A stretch of DNA of 9,939 bases from positions 1 through 9,939 of the forward strand of contig CAMDOP010000104.1 of assembly GCA_945903675.1 (NCBI GenBank). Direction: 5' to 3'. Positions 1 through 6,162 of this stretch are shown here, piece by piece (positions within the stretch are counted from its first letter, which is position 1; each line of letters begins with the position of its first letter). The notes under the pieces are model-generated. The model was not told the DNA's origin and did no database searches. It was given only the letters and a program-made list of their open reading frames with translations. This DNA is from Crenothrix polyspora. Lineage in GTDB: Bacteria; Pseudomonadota; Gammaproteobacteria; Methylococcales; Methylomonadaceae. A program made the position numbers and the translations under genes.

Positions 1-57
1 CAAAAAAAATCCCCACGAGGAAAATTCAGGTGAGGGTTAGTTTATCGCTCCGTATGT

Positions 58-257
58 GGTGGATTGCTAGCGAGACTGTGAAAGTATTCTAAATTCGTAC
101 TAAGTTTTCAATTTAGATTAGCAATATTCACAGTTTCTAAGGGATTTACATTGATTCGGTAGGGGCGAATTGCATTCGCCCACACATTCGTCTTGTATAT
201 TTGTCGATTTAAACTGTTTTTTTATAATACTTTCACAGTCTCTAGCGCGAATACACC
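58..257. repeat. Split palindromic repeat around the miniature element
   Basis: GGTGGATT at 58-65 and AATACACC at 250-257 are inverted repeats with 7 of 8 bases pairing. Removing the 169-bp insert and one CTAGCG copy restores a compact hairpin sequence, GGTGGATTG-CTAGCG-CGAATACACC, so this was probably a small REP-like palindrome before the insertion. The adjoining ACCCTACG resembles the flanks of common short bacterial palindromes. That family resemblance is from memory, not from comparison. Confidence 0.5.
73..241. mobile_element. 169-bp MITE-like element with 16-bp TIRs and 6-bp target duplication
   Basis: The ends are perfect inverted repeats: AGACTGTGAAAGTATT at 73-88 and its reverse complement at 226-241. 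Both sides are flanked by the same six bases, CTAGCG (67-72 and 242-247), as expected for a target site duplication. The element is too small to encode a transposase and no open frame is visible, so it would have to be moved by an IS elsewhere in the genome. Its centre carries a strong internal hairpin, GGGCGAAT-TGC-ATTCGCCC (163-181). The TIR could be read one base longer (G/C), but the exact target duplication favours these limits. I cannot assign it to an IS family from the ends alone. Confidence 0.75.
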
Positions 258-296
258 CTACGCGATACCTTACATTGAAACGCCGTACGGCCGTTA

Positions 297-1274
297 TTGG
301 AAATTGTTTCTGAGCCAGATATACCTAATGCCAAAGAAGCCGTCGCTTATATGCGAAAACTGCATGAGTTAGTACGTTATCTGGGTATTTGCGATGGCAA
401 TATGCAAGAAGGTTCTTTTCGTTGTGATGCTAATGTCTCGGTGCGCCCTAAAGGCCAAGCAGAATTTGGTACGCGCGCGGAAATTAAAAATATCAATTCT
501 TTTAAGTTTGTAGAAAAAGCCATCAATCATGAAGTTGAACGGCAAATAGCTTTAATAGAAAGTGGCGGTAAAGTCGTACAAGAAACTCGCTTGTATGATT
601 CGGTAAAAGATGAAACACGTTCTATGCGTAGCAAAGAAGAAGCCAATGATTACCGCTACTTCCCCGATCCAGACTTATTGCCCGTCATTATTGATGAAGC
701 TTTTAAAGCGCAGATTAAAGCGGAGTTACCTGAATTACCCGAGGCTAAAAAGCTACGCTTTAAAACAGATTATCAATTAGATGAAGAAAGCATCGCAATC
801 CTTACGGCTACGCGTGCTTTAGCGGATTACTTTGAAGCCGTCTATAAAAAGTCCGGCTGTGAAGCTAAGTTATGCGCTAATTGGATTACCGGTGATTTAT
901 CGGCGGCACTTAATAAATCCGGCATAGAAATTAACGCATCACCGATTAATGAAGAGCGATTGTCCGGCTTATTGGCGCGAATTAGTGACCATACTATTTC
1001 CGGAAAAATAGCCAAGCAGGTATTTGAGCTTCTATGGCAATCTTCTGCTAACGCAGATGACATTATCGCTGAACAAGGTTTAACACAAATTAGTGACACC
1101 GGCGCGATAGTGGCGATCATCGATAAAATCATCGCAGATAACCCAAATCAAGTAGAGCAATACCGTAGTGGTAAAGATAAAATGTTCGCCTTTTTTGTCG
1201 GACAAGTTATGAAAGCCATGCAGGGCAAAGCTAATTCCGCTGAAGTGAATAAAATTCTTAAAGACAAGTTATAG
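297..1274 (+). pseudogene. gatB: GatB (Asp-tRNA(Asn)/Glu-tRNA(Gln) amidotransferase subunit B), 5'-truncated: C-terminal two thirds only
   Basis: GatB is the tRNA-binding and kinase-like subunit of GatCAB, which amidates misacylated Glu-tRNA(Gln) and Asp-tRNA(Asn). The 325 residues here match the family from LEIVSEPD onward: EGSFRCDANVSVRP (residues 38-51), GTRAEIKNINSF (58-69), DYRYFPDPDLLP (118-129), then the helical and YqeY-like C-terminal tail, with a normal end. GatB is usually about 475-480 residues, so roughly 150 N-terminal residues, including much of the catalytic cradle, are missing. Homology can be pushed a few codons upstream (Pro-Leu-Leu, 291-299), but a TGA in frame at 276-278 closes the frame inside the repeat. 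The possible TTG start at 297 has no Shine-Dalgarno sequence. The best reading is a gene broken by the adjacent repeat. The 5' half may lie upstream of the window, or the junction may be an assembly join. Confidence 0.85.
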
Positions 1275-1365
1275 AGCCTTAACTAGTAAGGTGCACTATA
1301 TGCTCTTACGAGTCGCGACAGCAAACCACCGCACACCTGCAAGATCCAAAACAATCGAACAAAAA

Positions 1366-1497
1366 CCTCACTAGGAAAGATCCAAGTGAGGCTTATCTTT
1401 CTATCACCATTTATGGTGACTTGTAGCTATCGCTCCGAATTCACACTGCTACATTGATCAGCCGTACGGCCGTACAACATTGATTAGCCCTACGGCC
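1366..1497. repeat. Outer composite repeat, copy 2, without the insert
   Basis: This is the second copy of the block that abuts gatB on its other side, in direct orientation. It begins with a hairpin of CCTCAC (1366-1371) and GTGAGG (1386-1391). A second short hairpin follows, TCACCAT-TT-ATGGTGA (1404-1419), then TATCGCTCCG (1428-1437), then two successive versions of the end motif: ACATTGATCAGCCGTACGGCC (from 1451) and ACATTGATTAGCCCTACGGCC (from 1478). The palindrome and MITE present in copy 1 are absent. The first hairpin is preceded by five A and followed by a T-rich stretch, so it could also act as a weak terminator after gatB. Confidence 0.55.
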
Positions 1498-1519
1498 TTT
1501 GTATTTATAGTCTGCGAGT

Positions 1520-1597
1520 CACACGGGTGTGCAAACAGCTTTATCGTTTGCCCACCATTTACCGATTGAGTGGTGGGCAGAAAGGCGTTGCCCACCC
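1520..1597. repeat. Cluster of overlapping hairpins (TGCCCACC/GGTGGGCA palindromes)
   Basis: Several inverted repeats overlap here: CACAC-GG-GTGTG (1520-1531), GCAAAC/GTTTGC (1531-1536 with 1546-1551), TGCCCACCA/TGGTGGGCA (1549-1557 with 1571-1579, nine perfect pairs, 13-base loop) and GGTGGGCA/TGCCCACC (1572-1579 with 1589-1596, eight perfect pairs). The central GGTGGGCA can pair with either flanking TGCCCACC, so two alternative folds compete. This looks like a dispersed palindromic repeat of the kind often found between bacterial genes. No T-tract follows, so it is not a standard intrinsic terminator. Confidence 0.55.
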
Positions 1598-1602
1598 TAC
1601 CG

Positions 1603-2040
1603 GGCTATTAAGCCCAGTAACTGACCTTCAATGGCTGTCATAGGAGGCTCGTGAGCCTACTAGACATTCAATAATGGCTGTCTGACAGGCTGCTTTTAAC
1701 TATAGAGAGGCTATTAAGCCCAGTAACTGGCCTTCAATGGCTGTCATAGGAGGCTCGTGAGCCTAGCTAGCCATTCAATAATGGCTGTCTGACAAGCTAC
1801 TTTTAACTATAGAGAGGCTATTGAGCCTAGTGGCTGTTCTTTTATTGATGTTATAGGAGGCTCGTGAGCCTACTAGCCATTCAATAATGCCTGTCTGACA
1901 GGCTGCTTTTAACTATAGAGAGGCTATTGAGCCTAGTGACTGTTCTTTTGTTGATATTATTGGAGGCTCGTGAGCCTAGCTAGTCATTCAATAATGTCTG
2001 TCTGACAAGCTACTTTTAACTATAGAGAGGCTATTGAGCT
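1603..2040. repeat. Tandem array: four 106/107-bp units plus a partial fifth
   Basis: Units start at GGCTATT(A/G)AGC: 1603-1708 (106 bp), 1709-1815 (107), 1816-1921 (106), 1922-2028 (107), with a partial fifth from 2029 to about 2040. Each unit contains GGCT-ATTR-AGCC, a stronger AGGCTC-GT-GAGCCT hairpin, the common CATTCAATAATG block, CTGTCTGACA, and TTTTAACTATAGAGAG at its end. In the first half of the unit, 1 and 2 resemble each other, and 3 and 4 resemble each other. In the second half, 1 matches 3 (CCTACTAG, GACAGGCTGC) and 2 matches 4 (CCTAGCTAG, GACAAGCTAC). Unit length is not a multiple of three and stops occur in the frames I read, so it is not coding. It lacks the short repeat and unique spacer pattern of a CRISPR array. 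Confidence 0.9.
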
Positions 2041-2267
2041 TCTAACTTGGCCTAGGTAGTCCTAGCAGGATTACTAAATAAGCCCCCAGAGTTAGCTAAT
2101 TGAGCCTATCAACAGGGCTACATTGTTTGTCAGGCGGGGTGTTTAATGTGCCAGTGCAATCGATTGAGCGTTGGTTTGATCTCGCGAATGACGCACAACA
2201 CTTGTCAGCTATTTTTATAGCTCAATAACGATTTAAATATTCTTTGTTGATAAGTGATGGATGAATA
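2041..2267. other. Intergenic tail between the tandem array and selO; no supported gene
   Basis: The stretch keeps a few fragments that echo the tandem unit (ATTGAGCCTA near 2100) and then becomes unique. It contains a CAATCGATTG palindrome (2157-2166) and an AT-rich hairpin, AGCTAT-TTTT-ATAGCT (2207-2222), located 46 bases beyond the selO stop. That hairpin could slow transcription coming from selO, but its stem is weak and no T-run follows on the minus strand. A 26-codon open frame (2148-2228, GTG start, TAA stop) crosses it without a convincing Shine-Dalgarno sequence, and I do not call it a gene. Confidence 0.5.
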
Positions 2268-3875
2268 TCAAGAACTACAAGATAACATAGAGCAGCCCGC
2301 GCGTTGTCTTGCCCAGTCAGGGCGTTTTTCTGCATAGCTTTCATAGTCGGGTTGTTCGTCATAAGGGCGGCGTAAACAGTCCAGTAGTTCATTAACCATT
2401 GTAAAATCTCCTGTTTCAGCTTTATCTATGGCTAATTGCGCCAAATAGTTACGCAATACATATTTAGGGTTGACGGCGTGCATACGTTTTCTTCGCTCGA
2501 CATCAGAGCTTTTATCTTGGTGTACGCGCTTAATGTAGCGATGAAGCCAGTCGTTTAAATGGCTTTTGTAATTGGCGGTTAGTTGCTCTGGTACATAATA
2601 GGCAGGCATTAACGGTAAGATTAAGCTTTCGTCATCAGTCTGAATATCTACTGAAATCATGGCGAGTTGACGATAGAAAAGGGTCATATCAGTTTCTACG
2701 CGTTGCAAAAGGGCGATTAAGTCATTAAACAAACTTTCATCTGTTTCAGGCTCATAATGGTTCAAACCCAGTTTGTTAGCCATCATGGTTTGCCAGCCTT
2801 GTTCAAAAGTCTCTGTGTAAACGTTAAGCGCCTCTTGCAAGGCTTCTACTTGTTCAATCAGCGGATATAAGGCATTAGCTAATTGACCTAGATTCCAAAA
2901 AGCGATTTCTGGCTGGTTGCCGAAGCGATAACGTCGATGTTCGGCATCAGTGGTGTTAGGCGTCCAATTAGGATCATAATTTTCTAGCCAACCATAAGGG
3001 CCGTAATCTATGGTTAAGCCTAATATAGACATATTGTCGGTATTCATCACGCCATGCACAAAGCCTACGCGCTGCCAATGTACGATCATCTCAGCGGTTT
3101 TTTTGCAGATTTCTGTAAACCAAGCTAGATAGACAGTAGGGCAGGGCTCACCTAGGTGTGAATAGTGTGTGCGTAGCGTATGGTCAGCTAGTTGCTTTAA
3201 TAAGCTATGATCGCGCCGTGCTGTTAAAATTTGAAAGCTACCAAAGCGGGTAAAGCTAGGAGCAACACGGCAAACCACGGCGCCGGGTTCTGCTTTTCGG
3301 TTGCCGTTGTAAAACATATCTCTGATAACCGATTCACCCGTTAAAGTCAGGCTCAAGGCTCTAGTGGTGGGTACGCCTAAGTGATGCATAGCTTCACTGC
3401 ATAAAAACTCACGGATAGAGGAGCGTAACACGGCTAAGCCATCCGCTGTCCTGGAATAGGGCGTAGGGCCAGAACCTTTGAGTTGTAAGGCCCAGCGCTC
3501 ACCCTTGCTATTAATGATCTCACCTAAATTAATGGCTCGACCATCGCCGAGTTGCCCTGCCCAATGACCAAATTGATGCCCCCCATAGCAAAGCGCATAA
3601 GGTTCCATACCATTAGCTATGCGGTTTCCTGTAAATACATTGGTAAAGTCTTCGCTGTCGCAGAGTTCTGGGGATAAATCTAATAGCTCTGCAACTTCAG
3701 TGGCAACAGCAACTAATTGAGGATTAACAACCTTAGTTGGTAATACGTGTGAGTAACACGCAGCTAAGACCTGGCGGGGATGATTATTCGTTTCGGTATC
3801 ACCGGGCAAATCGCGAATAAAGCGGTTATCAAAGCTTAAGTCATCGAGGTGAGTGAGTGGTTGTTTAGATATCAT
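2268..3875 (-). CDS. selO: SelO/YdiU family protein adenylyltransferase (AMPylase)
   Basis: SelO proteins have a protein-kinase-like fold but bind ATP in flipped orientation and transfer AMP to Ser, Thr or Tyr of target proteins. The family is linked to redox stress. The 535 residues are of usual bacterial length. The signature regions are all present: YGGHQFGHWAGQLGDGRA (97-114), QLKGSGPTPYSR with Lys133 (131-142), the kinase-like catalytic segment HGVMNTDN with Asp280 and Asn281 (274-281), and DYGPYGW with Asp290 (290-296). The 10-residue gap between Asp280 and Asp290 matches the active-site pair of characterised SelO. The protein ends in SCSS. Cys533, third from the end, sits where eukaryotic SelO has selenocysteine. 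The gene stands alone, transcribed away from the formate dehydrogenase operon. Its ATG lacks a strong Shine-Dalgarno sequence, but no better in-frame start is visible. No signal peptide, so cytoplasmic. Confidence 0.96.
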   Translation of the reverse strand: MISKQPLTHLDDLSFDNRFIRDLPGDTETNNHPRQVLAACYSHVLPTKVVNPQLVAVATEVAELLDLSPELCDSEDFTNVFTGNRIANGMEPYALCYGGHQFGHWAGQLGDGRAINLGEIINSKGERWALQLKGSGPTPYSRTADGLAVLRSSIREFLCSEAMHHLGVPTTRALSLTLTGESVIRDMFYNGNRKAEPGAVVCRVAPSFTRFGSFQILTARRDHSLLKQLADHTLRTHYSHLGEPCPTVYLAWFTEICKKTAEMIVHWQRVGFVHGVMNTDNMSILGLTIDYGPYGWLENYDPNWTPNTTDAEHRRYRFGNQPEIAFWNLGQLANALYPLIEQVEALQEALNVYTETFEQGWQTMMANKLGLNHYEPETDESLFNDLIALLQRVETDMTLFYRQLAMISVDIQTDDESLILPLMPAYYVPEQLTANYKSHLNDWLHRYIKRVHQDKSSDVERRKRMHAVNPKYVLRNYLAQLAIDKAETGDFTMVNELLDCLRRPYDEQPDYESYAEKRPDWARQRAGCSMLSCSS

Positions 3876-3908
3876 GGATTGAGATTCATTGTCATTAGCG
3901 GCTGGTTA

Positions 3909-3926
3909 GTGATAGATTATCACAAA
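3909..3926 (-). promoter_or_regulatory. Candidate selO promoter (extended -10) overlapped by a 15-bp dyad
   Basis: On the minus strand GATAAT (3921-3916) matches the sigma-70 -10 consensus at 5 of 6 positions and is preceded by TG-N (3924-3922), an extended -10. No good -35 lies at normal spacing. The symmetric sequence GTGATA-GAT-TATCAC (3909-3923) covers the -10, a position where a bound repressor would block transcription. Both readings rest on motif match alone. Confidence 0.4.
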
Positions 3927-4019
3927 TTAATTGATTGCTCTGTTAGTCGCCTTATCAATCAGCTTATGGCTTAGCGTCAAGTAAGAATAAAACTTACAAT
4001 TAGTAGCTATTTATGAGTT

Positions 4020-4048
4020 TTTACATGAAATTGCACTTATGCTATTCT
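4020..4048 (+). promoter_or_regulatory. Candidate sigma-70 promoter of the formate dehydrogenase operon
   Basis: TTTACA (4020-4025, 5 of 6 to the -35 consensus) is followed after exactly 17 bases by TATTCT (4043-4048, 4 of 6 to the -10 consensus). TGC precedes the -10 as an extended -10 motif. Transcription would begin near 4055, leaving a leader of about 60 bases before fdsG. This is the best-spaced pair I found by eye between the two divergent genes. Confidence 0.5.
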
Positions 4049-4065
4049 AAGTGGCAAAATTCAAT

Positions 4066-4081
4066 TGTGTTTTGTTTCACA
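4066..4081 (+). promoter_or_regulatory. CRP-like inverted repeat downstream of the fds -10
   Basis: TGTGT-N6-TCACA matches the CRP consensus TGTGA-N6-TCACA at 9 of 10 defined positions and has A/T-rich flanks. It is centred about 18 bases downstream of the predicted transcription start, so a bound CRP/FNR-family protein would more likely repress than activate. The match could be chance in an A/T-rich leader, and the regulator is unknown. Confidence 0.3.
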
Positions 4082-4114
4082 AAAATAACATCTCCATAGC
4101 ATTTAGAGAGAATA

Positions 4115-4591
4115 ATGACCGAATCAACTAGTATTCAAGAGACAGTGCAAGCTGTTATCACTACGCTCAAAGACAAGCCAGGCGCACTTTTACCCATACT
4201 TCATGGTATTCAAGATGCATTAGGTTATATTCCTGCTGATAGTGTGCCGGCTATCGCTCAGGGACTCCATCTTTCTCGCGCCGAAGTGCATGGTGTTATT
4301 AGTTTTTATCATTATTTTCGTGATACGCCGCCAGGTAAGCAGACTGTACATATTTGTCGTGCCGAATCTTGCCAAGCAATGGGTGGCAAGCAATTGGAGC
4401 AACATGTAAAAGACCAATTAGGCATCGATTATCATGAGACGACTGCCGATGGTCAATTCTCTTTAGAGCCAGTTTATTGTTTAGGTAATTGTGCTTGTTC
4501 GCCAGCTATACAAATCGGCGATGATATTTATGGAAAAGTATCTGCACAAAGTTTTGACGCTATCATTAATGAAAAAAAGGAACTGGCATGA
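4115..4591 (+). CDS. fdsG: NAD-dependent formate dehydrogenase, gamma subunit (NuoE-like, 2Fe-2S)
   Basis: FdsG is the small iron-sulfur subunit of the soluble formate dehydrogenase. It corresponds to NuoE of complex I and binds beside the flavin subunit. The 158 residues show an N-terminal helical part (about 8-70, with the conserved HGVISFYHYFR at 59-69) and a thioredoxin-like 2Fe-2S domain. The four cluster ligands are Cys81 and Cys86 (CRAESC), and Cys122 and Cys126 (CLGNC). Length is normal for the family. The ATG at 4115 is preceded by a GAGAG purine run at suitable distance. It is the first gene of the operon, and its TGA overlaps the next ATG in ATGA (4588-4591), which implies translational coupling. 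HoxE or a NuoE paralogue is excluded by the downstream formate dehydrogenase alpha subunit and FdhD. Confidence 0.95.
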   Translation: MTESTSIQETVQAVITTLKDKPGALLPILHGIQDALGYIPADSVPAIAQGLHLSRAEVHGVISFYHYFRDTPPGKQTVHICRAESCQAMGGKQLEQHVKDQLGIDYHETTADGQFSLEPVYCLGNCACSPAIQIGDDIYGKVSAQSFDAIINEKKELA

Positions 4592-6141
4592 GTATCACTG
4601 TCTATGTGCCCTGTGATTCCAGCGCTGTATCACTAGGTGCCGATCGAGTCGCTGCTGCTATCTTGCTAGAAGCGCAAAAAAGAAATATTAGTATTAACCT
4701 AATACGTAATGGTTCTAGAGGCTTATATTGGCTCGAGCCTTTAGTTGAAGTTGTTACCGATGCCGGTCGAATCGCTTATGGTCCTGTGCAAGTCTCTGAT
4801 GTCAGTGCTTTGTTTGAGGCTGATTTCCTGCATGGTGGTGCCCATACATTGGCATTAGGCGCTATTGAAGAGTTAGATTATTTAAAAAAACAACAGCGTT
4901 TAACCTTTGCTCGTATTGGTAAGACTGATCCTATTAGTCTTGATGATTATCTTGCTAATGACGGCTATCGCGGTTTAAACAATGCGTTAAAACAGTCGCA
5001 TGCTGATATCGTTAAAGCGGTTACTGATTCAGGCTTACGTGGACGCGGCGGTGCAGCATTCCCTACTGGTATTAAATGGAATACCGTTTTAAACACGGCC
5101 TCTGAACAAAAATATATCATTTGTAATGCTGATGAAGGCGATTCGGGTACTTTTTCAGATCGTATGGTTATGGAAGGCGATCCCTTTGTCTTAGTTGAAG
5201 GCATGACTATTGCCGGACTTGCTGTGGGTGCTAATCAAGGTTATATCTACTTAAGGGTCGAATATCCTCATGCACATATAGCCCTAAATGCCGCTATTGA
5301 AAAAGCCTATGCAGCGGGTTACTTAGGTAATGATATTCAAGGCAGCGGAAAAGCTTTTCATCTAGAAGTTCGTTTAGGTGCAGGGGCTTATATTTGTGGT
5401 GAAGAAACCTCCTTAATGGAAAGCTTAGAAGGTAAGCGTGGTTTGGTTCGTTTTAAGCCACCTTTGCCAGCTATTAGTGGTTTGTTTGGCCAACCAACGG
5501 TTGTTAATAACGTTATTTCATTAGCGTCTGTACCCATTATTCTAGATAAAGGTGGCGATTATTACCGTGATTTCGGTATGGGCCGTTCACGCGGTACTTT
5601 GCCATTACAATTAGCGGGTAATATTAAACAGGCTGGTTTGGTTGAATTAGCCTTTGGTTTAACCTTACGTGAACTAATCTATGACTTCGGTGGCGGTTCT
5701 GCTACCGGACGTCCTATAAAAGCCGTGCAAGTGGGCGGTCCTTTAGGCGCTTATTTACCTGAATCACAATTTGACACACCTTTAGATTATGAAGCCTTTG
5801 CTGCTAATTGGACGGTATTAGGTCATGGTGGTGTAGTTGTTTTTGATGATACGGCTGATATGGCCGCCTTAGCGCGTTATAACATGGAATTTTGTGCTAT
5901 TGAATCTTGCGGTAAATGCACACCTTGTCGCATAGGTTCTACTCGTGGTACCGAAGTTATCGATGAAATTATTAGTGGTCACGAAATCAGCAAAAACATT
6001 CCTTTGCTACGTGACCTTTGTAACACTTTACTAAACGGTTCGCTTTGTGCATTAGGCGGCATGACTCCCTATCCAGTCTTAAGTGCGTTAAATCATTTTC
6101 CCGAAGATTTCGGTGTAACTGATACCACTAACGCTACCTGA
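4588..6141 (+). CDS. fdsB: NAD-dependent formate dehydrogenase, beta subunit (NuoF-like, FMN/NAD+ site)
   Basis: FdsB takes electrons from the iron-sulfur chain of FdsA onto FMN and reduces NAD+. The 517 residues form an N-terminal thioredoxin-like extension (about 1-105), then a NuoF core. The core has the glycine-rich GLRGRGGAAFPTG (149-161), the FMN-contacting NADEGDSGTFSDR (180-192), and GAYICGEETSLMESLEGKRG (266-285). Near the end is a 4Fe-4S site, ESCGKCTPCR with Cys441, Cys444 and Cys447, and the fourth ligand Cys487. The DEGDSGTF form, where complex I NuoF usually has DEGEPGTF, is typical of formate dehydrogenase and hydrogenase relatives. The start overlaps the fdsG stop by four bases, and the next gene begins 21 bases after its TGA. 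All expected ligands are present and nothing is truncated. Confidence 0.95.
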   Translation: MSITVYVPCDSSAVSLGADRVAAAILLEAQKRNISINLIRNGSRGLYWLEPLVEVVTDAGRIAYGPVQVSDVSALFEADFLHGGAHTLALGAIEELDYLKKQQRLTFARIGKTDPISLDDYLANDGYRGLNNALKQSHADIVKAVTDSGLRGRGGAAFPTGIKWNTVLNTASEQKYIICNADEGDSGTFSDRMVMEGDPFVLVEGMTIAGLAVGANQGYIYLRVEYPHAHIALNAAIEKAYAAGYLGNDIQGSGKAFHLEVRLGAGAYICGEETSLMESLEGKRGLVRFKPPLPAISGLFGQPTVVNNVISLASVPIILDKGGDYYRDFGMGRSRGTLPLQLAGNIKQAGLVELAFGLTLRELIYDFGGGSATGRPIKAVQVGGPLGAYLPESQFDTPLDYEAFAANWTVLGHGGVVVFDDTADMAALARYNMEFCAIESCGKCTPCRIGSTRGTEVIDEIISGHEISKNIPLLRDLCNTLLNGSLCALGGMTPYPVLSALNHFPEDFGVTDTTNAT

Positions 6142-6162
6142 TAACGACACAAGGAATCCATT

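Larger units (their letters stand above)
11..294. repeat. Outer composite repeat, copy 1, interrupted by a palindrome and a miniature element
   Basis: This block shares landmarks, in the same order and orientation, with a second copy at about 1366-1473. First is a CCYCAC...GTGAGG stem-loop-like start (11-36 here, 1366-1391 there). Next is TATCGCTCCG (43-52 and 1428-1437). Last is a 24-base end motif, TACATTGA-NNN-GCCGTACGGCCGT (271-294 and 1450-1473), identical at 21 of 24 positions. Copy 1 is longer because a palindrome and a 169-bp miniature element sit between the second and third landmarks. The block ends exactly where gatB coding sequence begins. No open reading frame resembling a transposase is present. 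The outer limits are approximate because only two copies can be compared and the window may start inside the element. Confidence 0.6.

Noticed and set aside
1277..1291. Intrinsic terminator just after gatB (CCTTA-ACTAG-TAAGG)
   Set aside because: The stem is only five pairs and no T-run follows.
1641..1668. Small genes in each tandem unit, since AGGAGG precedes a GTG
   Set aside because: The frames run only about 7 to 11 codons, differ between units and end at different stops. The AGGAGG is part of the hairpin AGGCTCGTGAGCCT region.
1603..2040. CRISPR array
   Set aside because: The repeat period is about 106 bp with similarity along the whole unit. There are no short identical repeats separated by unique spacers, and no cas genes.
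4052..4069. Sigma-54 promoter (TGGCA...TTG) before fdsG
   Set aside because: GG and the downstream G are not at the -24/-12 spacing, and the required GC is missing; the sigma-70 pair fits better.
4049..4114. Molybdenum cofactor riboswitch in the fds leader
   Set aside because: The leader after the predicted start is only about 60 bases and shows no extended helices; it is too short for that RNA.
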